Assembly (NCBI RefSeq): GCF_004804355.1
Contig: NZ_SRWZ01000001.1
Span: forward strand, 248,001 to 312,000
Length of the DNA: 64,000 nt
Origin: Cognatitamlana onchidii
Lineage (GTDB): Bacteria > Bacteroidota > Bacteroidia > Flavobacteriales > Flavobacteriaceae
Direction of reading: 5' to 3'
Below, one piece after another: positions 36,780-44,760 of this stretch. Both the position numbers and the translations under genes were made by a program. Position 1 is the first letter of the stretch; the number at the start of each line of letters is the position of its first letter. The notes below the pieces were generated by a model that saw only the letters and a program-made list of their open reading frames with translations, did no database searches and had not been told where the DNA came from.

Positions 36780-37790
36780 TCATTTCAATCTTCCTTCAAA
36801 CCATAAAAGTGCCTCTTTAACACCATGATCTATGGGTTTAAAATCAAGTTTTAAATCTCTAACAGCTTTCTGGTTTGAATAATAACTCTCTATGCAAAGT
36901 ATTTTCATATTTTCAACAGAAAAATCAGTTTTAACCCTAAAAAACCTCAATAATTTCCCAAAATACCCCAATAAAGTGAGGGCCTCTTTAGGTACTTTTA
37001 TTATTAAGAATCTATTGTTACTATAATATTTCAGAATTTTAAAAAACTCATAAAAACTTAAATTTTGACTGGCCAATAAATAAGCGCCTTTATTTTTCCC
37101 ATACTTTAAGGCTTTAATTATTCCTTTAGCGACATCACTTACACAAACAAAATTTTTTCCACCAGGGGGACATAGAACAAATCGATTCTTTAACCCCATA
37201 AGTACGATTTTACCAGAACTTGGTTTAGTATCAAAAGCGCCAATCATATAGGCTGGGTTAACGACGACTATTTCTATTTCATCTCCAATTGTTTTGATGT
37301 AGTCATGCGCCTCCTTTTTACTTCTGGAATAAAAAGTTTTACTGAAAGGATATCTCATTTTTTTAGTTTCATCTCCTAAGTCACTTAAACTCCCATATCC
37401 AAATTGGTTTGCAGTTCCTACATATATAATTCTTTGGAGTCCATTTCTAATCGCAATATGAATAATATCTTTAACAACTTTAACATTAATATTATAGTAA
37501 TCACTATATTTTAAAAAGCTTTGATCTGTAATTGCTGCTATGTGAATTACATATTGACAACCAGAAATAGCATGTTCCAAATGCTCACTAATATTTATAT
37601 CACCTTCAAACAGTTCTAGGCTAACATGGCTACCGCCTAGATACTTTCTTTTATTCCTTACAAAAGCTCTAACATAGAAACCATCTTTGAGCAATTTTAA
37701 AACTGTATTTGTACCTAATAAACCGTTAGCTCCTGTAACCAATACTTTTTTTGTCGCTGCATCCATTAAAAAAGAACTAAATTGATTCAT
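36780..37790 (-). CDS. Extended SDR, dihydroflavonol-reductase/HpnA-like NAD(P) enzyme
   Basis: The 336-residue extended short-chain dehydrogenase has a Rossmann loop TGANGLLGTNTV (about 19-30) and an active-site YSRSKKE (YxxxK), with the substrate segment VVVNPAYMIGAFDTKPSSG typical of dihydroflavonol-4-reductase-like and HpnA-like proteins. It probably reduces or epimerises a small carbonyl substrate with NAD(P)H. A start at M9 is also possible. It is the last gene of the cassette and overlaps the upstream SDR gene by 4 bp. The true substrate is unknown. Confidence 0.78.
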   Translation of the reverse strand: MNQFSSFLMDAATKKVLVTGANGLLGTNTVLKLLKDGFYVRAFVRNKRKYLGGSHVSLELFEGDINISEHLEHAISGCQYVIHIAAITDQSFLKYSDYYNINVKVVKDIIHIAIRNGLQRIIYVGTANQFGYGSLSDLGDETKKMRYPFSKTFYSRSKKEAHDYIKTIGDEIEIVVVNPAYMIGAFDTKPSSGKIVLMGLKNRFVLCPPGGKNFVCVSDVAKGIIKALKYGKNKGAYLLASQNLSFYEFFKILKYYSNNRFLIIKVPKEALTLLGYFGKLLRFFRVKTDFSVENMKILCIESYYSNQKAVRDLKLDFKPIDHGVKEALLWFEGRLK

Positions 37791-38602
37791 TGATGATTAG
37801 TTTCCTCTAATTTTGGTATAGCAAATTTGTTTATCTCCCTGTTCGCTAATCTATCTTTTATAAAACCTGGTAATAACTTATCCAGTGCCATTAGGCATTT
37901 ATTAACAAAGCCCGGAACCACAACTATTTCCGTCTTAATCATAGCCTTAATTGCTATTTTAGCGGCATCCTCTGGATTTAAAACAGTCTTCTGGGCAATC
38001 CAACTAACCAGTCTGTTTTGGTAACACAACCTTGTTGTTGTATTTAGTCCACCCGGACAAATGGTAGTTACAGAAATATTGTCTTTCTTCAATTCCTTTC
38101 TTAAGCTCTTTGAAAATGAAGTCAAGTATGCCTTCGTGGCTCCATATACTTGCTTTTTTGGTAAGAAAAAAAAACTGGCCATACTGCTAATGTTTAAAAT
38201 TGATGCCGCCCCAGATGCTTTAAGATTTTCTAGCAATACTTTGGTCAGCAAGGTGGGGGCAGTAACATTCACGGCTATCTGCTTTAAAATAAATTCATCT
38301 TTAAGATCTTCAAACAAGCCTTTACTTAAAACCCCTGCATTATTTACCAAATATTTAATTTGAAGGGTACTACTATTTACATAGTCTGCAATGAAATAAG
38401 AGCTTTGGCCAATACTTAAATCAACCTCCAAATAGCGAACATCCACACCATAGATTTGTTTAATAAAATTTGATAATTCAGGTAATCCTGAATTTGGTAA
38501 AGCAATTAAAAGTAGATTTATCTTTCTATTTGCAAATTCTAAAGCCAATGCCTTTCCAAACCCTTGACTCGCTCCTGTAACTAAAGCATAATTCGTTTTC
38601 AT
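37787..38602 (-). CDS. Classical short-chain dehydrogenase/reductase
   Basis: The 271-residue protein has the classical SDR cofactor loop TGASQGFG (9-16), NNAG near 87-90, the catalytic Ser in ILNISSMAS and YGATK (YxxxK) near 153-157, then CPGG. It is an NAD(P)-dependent oxidoreductase, complete at all catalytic positions. The C-terminal region (MIKTEIVVVPGFVNKCLMALDKLLPGFIKDRLANREINKF) resembles SDRs annotated as acting on ketoacyl or steroid-like lipids. It lies 8 bp after the upstream epimerase-like gene and overlaps the next by 4 bp. Confidence 0.82.
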   Translation of the reverse strand: MKTNYALVTGASQGFGKALALEFANRKINLLLIALPNSGLPELSNFIKQIYGVDVRYLEVDLSIGQSSYFIADYVNSSTLQIKYLVNNAGVLSKGLFEDLKDEFILKQIAVNVTAPTLLTKVLLENLKASGAASILNISSMASFFFLPKKQVYGATKAYLTSFSKSLRKELKKDNISVTTICPGGLNTTTRLCYQNRLVSWIAQKTVLNPEDAAKIAIKAMIKTEIVVVPGFVNKCLMALDKLLPGFIKDRLANREINKFAIPKLEETNHQ

Positions 38603-38610
38603 AATTAGTT

Positions 38611-39585
38611 TTATAAATGATTAATAGTATTTGCCAGACCTACTTTTAATTTTGTTGGCTTATACTTTAATTCTTCTATTGCCTTTTCTGATGTAGAAAT
38701 TCTATTTGTGAACAAGGAATTCAATATGTTCACTGATATCATGGACTGTGCACCAACCAAACTCCTAAATAAATTCAACGTTAATAGTCCCGTTTTAATA
38801 AAACCATAATTAACCTTCAATATTTTGATATTACTTTTGGTTAACGTTTTAATGGTCTCAAATAAGTTTTCATAATTGGAATTTTCGCCTCCAATAATGT
38901 ATTTCCCCTTAACTATATTGCTTTCCATTGCTAAAATATGTGCGTCTATTACATCCTCGATAAAAACGTAGTTTGAAGTTATTTTAAGATTATCAGGAAC
39001 TACCAAAATATCTTTGTTAACAAACATGGAGATAAGACTGTTTATGCCATTTGAGAATGTTTTTAAACCAGGTCCATAAACTTTTGAAACATTCAGCACA
39101 ATACATGACAATCCCTTTTTGTAGTATTCTAAAACCTTTTCTTCAGACATAAATTTTGTGAGTTCGTAATCATTAGAAAAAGAAGTTAATCGAGGTTGTA
39201 ACTCAGATATAGGAATATCTTTATACGATGGACCAAACACCGAAAGTGTACTTGTATATATCACTTTCTTAACCTTATTTTGACATGCCGCTTTTAATAT
39301 ATGCTCTGTTCCCAATACATTGGTATTATAGAAATCATGAATGTTTTTACATTTCAAATTAGTGTATGCCGCCGTGTGAAAAACGTAATCGCATTCATGG
39401 ATAGCTTTCAAAATGGAATTAAAGTCACATATATTCCCCTCGAAAATTTTGATGTTTTTATGTCTTGGTAATTTTGAGGAATTTATGTCTCTTACTAGGG
39501 CGTGCACGGTTATGTTTTTTTCTGATAAAGCAAGTGCTAATTGATGCCCAATGTATCCTGTTCCCCCTGTTAATAACACCTTCAT
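38611..39585 (-). CDS. Extended SDR, NAD-dependent epimerase/dehydratase (HpnA-like)
   Basis: The 324-residue protein begins MKVLLTGGTGYIGHQLALAL with GxxGxxG intact. It has YTSTLSVFG, an active-site tyrosine in NDYELTKFMSE (YxxxK) and a late YIIGGENSNYENL, reminiscent of the YxxGGEN segment of hopanoid-associated HpnA-type epimerases. It may act on a sugar- or lipid-linked carbonyl. It overlaps the upstream CPBP gene by 4 bp. A second extended SDR from the same cassette (36780) has a different substrate loop, so the two are not redundant copies. Confidence 0.78.
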   Translation of the reverse strand: MKVLLTGGTGYIGHQLALALSEKNITVHALVRDINSSKLPRHKNIKIFEGNICDFNSILKAIHECDYVFHTAAYTNLKCKNIHDFYNTNVLGTEHILKAACQNKVKKVIYTSTLSVFGPSYKDIPISELQPRLTSFSNDYELTKFMSEEKVLEYYKKGLSCIVLNVSKVYGPGLKTFSNGINSLISMFVNKDILVVPDNLKITSNYVFIEDVIDAHILAMESNIVKGKYIIGGENSNYENLFETIKTLTKSNIKILKVNYGFIKTGLLTLNLFRSLVGAQSMISVNILNSLFTNRISTSEKAIEELKYKPTKLKVGLANTINHL

Positions 39586-40253
39586 GATATTGATTTATTT
39601 AAGGTTAGATAATAAAAAATAGATATTTCGTAAACTGCTAATAGTGCCAGATGAATTAAAAAAGCATACCAAACACTATTAGTTAAATACGTAATTACAC
39701 AGAGTATAACACCAAATGGAATAGCGCCTAAAATTTCTTCTTTCGAATCAAAAACGTGCATGACAAAATAAGCTAAAGTGCTATATAGAATAGCCATTTT
39801 AACAGAGACACATTCTAGAAATGTATATAATAAAACACCTCTGAAATAAAATTCGTAGCTAAGCAAAAAAATAAATCTTATGATAAAATAGAACCAAGAC
39901 TTTGAAATCTTACAATCACTTATTACATGGTTTTTAATAACCTTATTTTGAATTGATAAATAAGACAAATAAGCCGATGTGAAAACTATGATTATAAACG
40001 GAATCAAAACATATAGTCTCGGTATTTCAATGGTTTCAATCAAAACCCTTAATTCTGGAATTATCACATAAAACAAAACCCCAAAAAGCGCAATACCAAG
40101 ACTATGCTTCAGGTTTAATAACTGTAGCCCATTTCTAACCAAAAGTGCTTGTTGAAGATTAGGGATTCCCAATCCTTTGTAAACCCAACTCACCAAAAAA
40201 TAAGTAAGAAAAGATAAAGTTATTATAATCCATATCGCATCTGTGGCTATCAT
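39582..40253 (-). CDS. CPBP-type intramembrane protease-like protein
   Basis: The 223-residue protein has about seven TM helices and looks like the CPBP (Rce1/Abi) family. The first motif reads YEFYFRG (Y133-G139): the second Glu (E134) and Arg (R138) of EExxxR are kept but the first Glu is Tyr. H166 in FVMHVF fits the motif II histidine. Loss of the first Glu may abolish protease activity. It overlaps the DUF6134-like gene upstream and the SDR downstream by 4 bp each, so it is firmly part of this unit. Confidence 0.68.
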   Translation of the reverse strand: MIATDAIWIIITLSFLTYFLVSWVYKGLGIPNLQQALLVRNGLQLLNLKHSLGIALFGVLFYVIIPELRVLIETIEIPRLYVLIPFIIIVFTSAYLSYLSIQNKVIKNHVISDCKISKSWFYFIIRFIFLLSYEFYFRGVLLYTFLECVSVKMAILYSTLAYFVMHVFDSKEEILGAIPFGVILCVITYLTNSVWYAFLIHLALLAVYEISIFYYLTLNKSIS

Positions 40254-40972
40254 GGTTTTACCGGAATTAAAGTAACACTAAACAAAGAGCTATTTGCTTC
40301 AATTTTTATACATTTTCCTTCTTTATAATGAAAAATATTATGCTTACCATTGGAAAATGACACTTTGTATTTACCTTTACCTAAAGATTGAATGTTTACC
40401 ATTTGTTTTAAATTGTCACAAAAAATGTATTTCAAATCTTTAGGTTCACTAAAATAAAGTGACACTAAATTTTCCTGAATTTTATCAAGCCCGAGTCTTT
40501 TAAACTCATCATTAATCTCCAACTGGTATTGACCATTTTTATAAATTATGGTATGATTAGTTTTTGTTTTATTATTTAAAGTTCTTAAAACAGACGAGTA
40601 CACTAAAAATCCATTTTTAAATACAGAGATTTCTTTTCCTGATATATTTAAGCTTAATATGTATTTAGCCTTAATGTTACTCTCTAAAATATATGTAACG
40701 GCATCATCAATAGAGTTGCAAGTTATTTGAATAGTCCCTATAACCTTGTTGTTTCTAACAACGTTGTACTTAACAATATTATCAGGATTAATATTAGCGG
40801 CATATAATGTTGGAGCAATAACTAGTACCAATAAAACCTTAAGTTTTAATACTAATTTTTTTAAATCATTTATCTTTCTATACAAAAATGAAGTCTTATC
40901 TAATCTTCTTAATAGGTATAGAATCAGCATGGGTATCATGTCTAGGAGTTTTAGGATTATTTTGGTAATCAT
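40250..40972 (-). CDS. Exported DUF6134-like protein
   Basis: I choose the ATG at 40972 (240 residues; alternative at 40939). The frame stays open further upstream, but that part overlaps the AraC gene and is not protein-like. After a basic, hydrophobic N-terminus with a signal-like LKVLLVLVIAPTLYAA (near 50-64), the mature part begins YNVVRNNKVIGTIQI and continues as beta strands (YILSLNISGKEISVFKNGFLVYSS, HTIIYKNGQYQLEI), a pattern I associate with DUF6134. The function is unknown. It starts about 60 nt after the conserved hairpin that follows the AraC gene. Confidence 0.62.
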   Translation of the reverse strand: MITKIILKLLDMIPMLILYLLRRLDKTSFLYRKINDLKKLVLKLKVLLVLVIAPTLYAANINPDNIVKYNVVRNNKVIGTIQITCNSIDDAVTYILESNIKAKYILSLNISGKEISVFKNGFLVYSSVLRTLNNKTKTNHTIIYKNGQYQLEINDEFKRLGLDKIQENLVSLYFSEPKDLKYIFCDNLKQMVNIQSLGKGKYKVSFSNGKHNIFHYKEGKCIKIEANSSLFSVTLIPVKP

Positions 40973-41019
40973 AAAATTAATAGAGGATAACCATACTAAT
41001 ATCCCAGATGGTCTTATAA

Positions 41020-41053
41020 GAATAAAATAGGATGTCCAACGATAATCTCGGAC
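41020..41053 (-). promoter_or_regulatory. Conserved hairpin downstream of AraC regulator (copy 2)
   Basis: On the minus strand, 10 nt after the regulator stop, GTCCGA and TTGGAC pair around loop GATTATCG, followed by ATCCTATTTTATTC. It matches the element at 23826-23860 in stem, loop core ATTATCG and distance. Here it stands between a regulator and the operon it probably controls, so attenuation of read-through is one possible role. Confidence 0.5.
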
Positions 41054-41063
41054 TACAAATAGT

Positions 41064-42200
41064 CTAAAACTGACTTCTAAAAGAGGAAGGTGTTTCTGAA
41101 GTGAATTTTTTAAATGCAGAATAAAATGTAGACTTAGAATTAAAACCACATTCTAAACCTATAGCGACTATTGTGTATTCGCTAAAATGATCATTTGACA
41201 AGAACTTTTTAGCTTGTTCTACTCTTAACGAATTTATAAAATCTGAAAAATTATAATCACTATATGAATTTATAAGCTTTGAAAGATAGCTTTTACTCAT
41301 ACTCAATTCAGAAGCTAAAGATTCCATGCCTAATAAAGGATCAAGATAGAGCTTCTTGTCTACAATATATGAACGGATTTTTTCAAAATCCTGTTTATGT
41401 TTTTCAGAATAAAATTCATCGTTACTTTTTTCAGCTTTAGAAATCTGACTGGATGAAATAAGAACCTGATTTGTTTGAATAGTACTTCTTAAAACAATTC
41501 TATCTCTCAAAACAGTATATTTATAAAACCCTTGATAACCAATCCAATATAATAACACCGAAGAACTTAGTCGCAAAAACAAATAGGCATCTTCGTTTCC
41601 TGTGAGCAACTTAATAATAAGCGCAATAGTCCAAAATCCAATAACGACAGCTCCCAACCTAATAAACCATTTTATCCAATTCAAATCGTCGTATGACAAG
41701 ATATAAGAAATTAGATGATGCTTTTTAAAGATTAACAAGCAGGCATTAATAAAAATAAAAATGCAGTAAGTCAAATTAAAAATATCTTCAGTATTAGTAT
41801 AAAAGGTAATAATATTAATGTTCTTATCAGGAACCTCATAGTAGACATATGAGATCAAACAAAGTCTAATAGTTATTTCAGAAATAAAAATAACTAGTGA
41901 AATTTTAATAAAATCATTGACTTTATCCTCAACCTTTAAAAAATGAGTTGTAAAAGCATAAAACATAGGAAAAATGAGCAAATACCAAGGAACTAATAAA
42001 TTTTTAAAAAGAAATAAGTTAGAAGAAAAATCGTTATCAATAAGCCAGCGCTGCAGATTGTTTAAAGAAATAAATAGCACAGTAAGATTTAGAAAAACAA
42101 CAACTTTGTCAAACTTCTTGTTTCCTAATATAGTTACTAAATTAAACCCAAATCCCTGAACTACACCGGCTATCAACAAAAAATTGATAATTTTTATCAT
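41064..42200 (-). CDS. Membrane-anchored AraC-family regulator (paralog 2)
   Basis: The 378-residue protein has the same length and architecture as the regulator at 23872: about seven TM segments (residues 1-230) and a C-terminal AraC domain with IVAIGLECGFNSKSTFYSAFKKFTSETPSSFR. The two align gaplessly; the TM-adjacent NLQRWLIDN, SYILSYDDLNWIKWFIR and YKYxVLRDRIVLRS segments are almost identical. The extracytoplasmic loops (about 125-150) and the linker before the HTH diverge most, suggesting different signals with similar DNA recognition. It heads the SDR cassette on the minus strand. Confidence 0.85.
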   Translation of the reverse strand: MIKIINFLLIAGVVQGFGFNLVTILGNKKFDKVVVFLNLTVLFISLNNLQRWLIDNDFSSNLFLFKNLLVPWYLLIFPMFYAFTTHFLKVEDKVNDFIKISLVIFISEITIRLCLISYVYYEVPDKNINIITFYTNTEDIFNLTYCIFIFINACLLIFKKHHLISYILSYDDLNWIKWFIRLGAVVIGFWTIALIIKLLTGNEDAYLFLRLSSSVLLYWIGYQGFYKYTVLRDRIVLRSTIQTNQVLISSSQISKAEKSNDEFYSEKHKQDFEKIRSYIVDKKLYLDPLLGMESLASELSMSKSYLSKLINSYSDYNFSDFINSLRVEQAKKFLSNDHFSEYTIVAIGLECGFNSKSTFYSAFKKFTSETPSSFRSQF

Positions 42201-42665
42201 ATTTTAAATTGGTTAACTTAAAACTAGTTATACTATTATCAGGCTAAAAGGGAATTACAGGGGAATAAACCAAAGTTAAAAAAAAAATTAAATTTCAAAT
42301 AGATATATATCCATCTATTTGAGTGTCTTACGATTACTACCCCGTAAATAAAAGTATTTGACACCATTTCGCTTTTCATCGGAAGATATATCATTTAAAC
42401 CCTTTTTTACAACAATATTACATATATACCAGTCTATACAACCATGTATAAATGATTTGCTTAATATGTGACTAATTTGCAACATTATTTGTGTTTAAAA
42501 GTTAGTTTATTTACTTGTTTACGGGTCGCCTAAATATTTAAATTCATCAAGAACAAGGCTCAACTATGACATAACGGTTTAACAACTAACTCAAAGAAAG
42601 TTATTATTGTCCATAATAAAAATACGTGAATTCCCGTATTTTTATTAAATTTATTAGCGAAACCC
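42201..42665. other. Divergent intergenic region
   Basis: This 465-bp gap separates the AraC gene and the LuxR-type gene. It holds the 34-nt palindrome at 42614-42647, a 9-bp hairpin CAAATAGAT / ATCTATTTG at 42296-42321, and a possible weak promoter for the LuxR gene (TTG at 42489, TACTTGTT at 42512). No ORF or RNA gene was recognised. The size suggests complex control. Confidence 0.45.
42614..42647. promoter_or_regulatory. 34-nt near-perfect palindrome (putative operator) before LuxR gene
   Basis: Arms TAATAAAAATACG and CGTATTTTTATTA are perfect complements, around a centre TGAATTCC that is itself palindromic except for one T/C pair. The core is TACGTGAATTCCCGTA. It ends 18 nt before the ATG at 42666, a position suited to an operator of an autoregulating dimeric factor. 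As RNA it would also form a strong hairpin in the leader. Confidence 0.6.
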
Positions 42666-43400
42666 ATGAATGAAGAAACCGGAATAACGTATTTTTTAAA
42701 TCAGCTTAGTGATTTCAAAGCAAATTTAGAGACTATGGATGCCAAATCCATAAAAAAACGATTAATGCTTTATCCAAATCAAGCCATTTTTATTTATGAT
42801 TACACAACTTTCGAGCTGAAGTACATTGATGGTTTTGAGATGTTTGGACTTAAAAACGAAGAAATTTCCATGTTGGATGTTTTCAATACAGCAATCCCAG
42901 AACAACGGGAAATATGTGGTGAATTGAGTGGAAAACTTATTAAATACGTTCAAGAAAACCCCGTAGACCAAGAGTCAACCGTTTTAAACATTAACTATGC
43001 AGGACAACATACAGATGGGAAACTGATGCATATTTTGCTTCAAGGTAAAATGTTCGAAACTACCCAAAAGGGTACGCTTAAAACGACTATAGTAACCATG
43101 ACATTTTTACCTCACTTAAAACCTCCAAAGATTGTGAGCTGGCACCTAAAAGATTCTTCATTGAATGATACCATTTCAGGTATATTGGACAAAGATATTA
43201 TGAGCCCTAACCATATTAGAGCAAGAGAGTTAGAAGTTTTAAAACTTACAGCAGAAGGCAATACAATGTCTGAAATTTCAAATAGTTTAAATATTTCAGA
43301 TCGCACGGTTGAGAAGCATTTAGAAAATATGAGATCCAGATTTAATTGTCAAAATTCGGCTCAATTAATAACTTTTGGTTTAGAAATGAATTTAATTTGA
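42666..43400 (+). CDS. LuxR-type HTH transcriptional regulator with PAS-like N-terminus
   Basis: The 244-residue protein has a C-terminal GerE/LuxR HTH (about 180-240: RARELEVLKLTAEGNTMSEISNSLNISDRTVEKHLENMRSRF). The N-terminal 150 residues look like a PAS-type sensor (QAIFIYDYTTFELKYIDGFEMFGLKNEEISMLDVFNTAIPE). There is no receiver-domain Asp motif, so it is not a standard response regulator. It is the last accessory gene before rpoD and has a strong palindrome directly upstream. Confidence 0.8.
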   Translation: MNEETGITYFLNQLSDFKANLETMDAKSIKKRLMLYPNQAIFIYDYTTFELKYIDGFEMFGLKNEEISMLDVFNTAIPEQREICGELSGKLIKYVQENPVDQESTVLNINYAGQHTDGKLMHILLQGKMFETTQKGTLKTTIVTMTFLPHLKPPKIVSWHLKDSSLNDTISGILDKDIMSPNHIRARELEVLKLTAEGNTMSEISNSLNISDRTVEKHLENMRSRFNCQNSAQLITFGLEMNLI

Positions 43401-43709
43401 GTTGATAGAAAAGATAAAGTCAAAAAACAGCCTAATCTAATTCTAACCTAAGCCTGTAATATACTCTCTTTTGAAATCGACACCTTTGCTTGAGCCCTAT
43501 CTGGGAGTAATTGTCTACATTTCTTTTTCACAACTAAATGATAATATATATCTAAAAGAAAAGAACAAATGTGAGTTTATCAAAGTTTTTGAGTCTATAG
43601 TCTAAAACGTAAAAATTAATTTTACTTTTTTTGTAACAAAAATTAACTTTTGTTCGTATAACTACTAAATGCCCTATTTATTCACAATTAAATTACAGGA
43701 GAACATTAG
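43401..43709 (+). other. rpoD upstream region
   Basis: This 309-bp AT-rich gap precedes rpoD. It contains an inverted repeat AACAAAA / TTTTGTT (43635-43654) and a Shine-Dalgarno-like AGGAGAA just before rpoD. I could not place a convincing -33/-7 promoter pair. There is no ORF or RNA. Confidence 0.4.
43697..43703 (+). promoter_or_regulatory. Shine-Dalgarno-like site AGGAGAA before rpoD
   Basis: AGGAGAA ends 6 nt before the rpoD ATG at 43710. Most genes in this window have no such purine-rich site, as is usual in Bacteroidota, so its presence here is notable and supports the chosen start. Confidence 0.6.
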
Positions 43710-44573
43710 ATGAGACAACTTAAAATTACGAAGCAGGTAACTAACAGAGAAACCGCTTCGTTAGATAAATACCTGCAAGAAATTGGAAAGGTTGATTTAA
43801 TTACAGCAGATGAGGAAGTAGAGTTAGCACAACGTATTAAAGCTGGAGATCAAATAGCTTTAGAAAAATTAACAAAGGCTAATTTACGTTTTGTAGTGTC
43901 TGTTGCAAAGCAATACCAAAATCAAGGGTTAACCTTACCTGATTTGATTAACGAAGGAAACTTAGGATTAATTAAAGCAGCGCAACGTTTTGATGAAACA
44001 CGTGGTTTTAAGTTCATATCTTACGCTGTTTGGTGGATTCGTCAATCTATTCTTCAAGCCTTAGCCGAACAATCTCGTATTGTGCGTTTACCTTTAAACA
44101 AAATTGGGTCGATAAACAAAATTAACAAAACGTTTGCCTTCCTAGAGCAAAGTCATGAACGTCCACCTTCAGCAGAAGAAATTGCAAAAGAGTTGGATAT
44201 GACTATTAATGACGTAAAAGAATCTATGAAAAATTCTGGTCGTCATGTTAGTATGGATGCTCCTTTAGTTGAAGGAGAAGATTCGAACTTATATGATGTA
44301 TTAAACTCAGGTGAATCACCAAATCCAGATAAAGAATTACTACATGAGTCTTTAAGAACTGAAATTGAGCGTGCACTTGAAACATTAACGCCTCGTGAAG
44401 CCGACGTTATTCGTTTATACTTTGGTTTAGGGAACCAACACCCAATGACTCTTGAGGAAATTGGAGAAACCTTTGATTTAACGCGTGAACGTGTAAGACA
44501 AATAAAAGAAAAAGCCATTCGCAGATTAAAGCACACATCTAGAAGTAAAATATTAAAAACCTATTTAGGATAG
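43710..44573 (+). CDS. rpoD: Primary RNA polymerase sigma factor RpoD
   Basis: The 287-residue sigma-70 lacks region 1.1 and the non-conserved insert, the normal short form of Bacteroidota. Region 1.2 starts [28 protein letters not shown]; region 2 includes [32 protein letters not shown]; region 3 is near 130-190; region 4 has [15 protein letters not shown] and the [30 protein letters not shown]. It recognises the TAnnTTTG/-33 TTTG promoters seen across this window. It is followed by a strong terminator. Confidence 0.96.
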   Translation: MRQLKITKQVTNRETASLDKYLQEIGKVDLITADEEVELAQRIKAGDQIALEKLTKANLRFVVSVAKQYQNQGLTLPDLINEGNLGLIKAAQRFDETRGFKFISYAVWWIRQSILQALAEQSRIVRLPLNKIGSINKINKTFAFLEQSHERPPSAEEIAKELDMTINDVKESMKNSGRHVSMDAPLVEGEDSNLYDVLNSGESPNPDKELLHESLRTEIERALETLTPREADVIRLYFGLGNQHPMTLEEIGETFDLTRERVRQIKEKAIRRLKHTSRSKILKTYLG

Positions 44574-44648
44574 TAATTACATTAAATTACGACTAAATTA
44601 CAGTAACAAACAGTTACACATAACTGTTCGTTTTTTGATTGATGAAAG

Positions 44649-44680
44649 AACCCCCGGCTGATTATCGGGGGTTTGTTTTT
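44649..44680 (+). terminator. Intrinsic terminator after rpoD
   Basis: Stem AACCCCCG / CGGGGGTT with 9-nt loop GCTGATTAT is followed by TGTTTTT, about 75 nt after the rpoD stop. It is one of the most GC-rich hairpins in the window. Confidence 0.92.
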
Positions 44681-44726
44681 ATCATAAATCGATAGTTCAA
44701 AACAAGAGGCTTCTCAAAGACTTTTC

Positions 44727-44734
44727 TATATTTG
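44727..44734 (+). promoter_or_regulatory. -7 promoter element (TATATTTG) for rpe
   Basis: TATATTTG lies 26 nt upstream of the ATG at 44761. Transcription would begin near or after 44740, which excludes the in-frame upstream ATG at 44737 as a start. Confidence 0.6.
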
Positions 44735-44760
44735 CAATGCTTTATAAAACATCCTTTAAA

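Noticed and set aside
40973-41149. Extended N-terminus of the DUF6134-like gene reaching into the AraC gene
   Set aside because: This part is a shadow of the AraC coding sequence in another frame and includes the conserved hairpin; an ATG at 40972 gives a sensible start.
23872-42200. The AraC paralogs as direct repeats that mediate excision of the intervening DNA
   Set aside because: The DNA copies have diverged too much by eye (many scattered differences) for efficient homologous recombination.
42296-42321. Hairpin CAAATAGAT / ATCTATTTG as a terminator
   Set aside because: It lies upstream of the AraC gene, not after any gene, and has no T tract; AT-rich DNA forms such stems often.
23168-43650. 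Prophage, ICE or transposon as explanation of the accessory stretch
   Set aside because: No phage structural gene, relaxase, integrase, transposase or terminal inverted repeat could be recognised.
44737-44760. Upstream in-frame ATG as the rpe start
   Set aside because: It overlaps the expected transcription start region just after TATATTTG (44727-44734) and adds residues not typical of Rpe.
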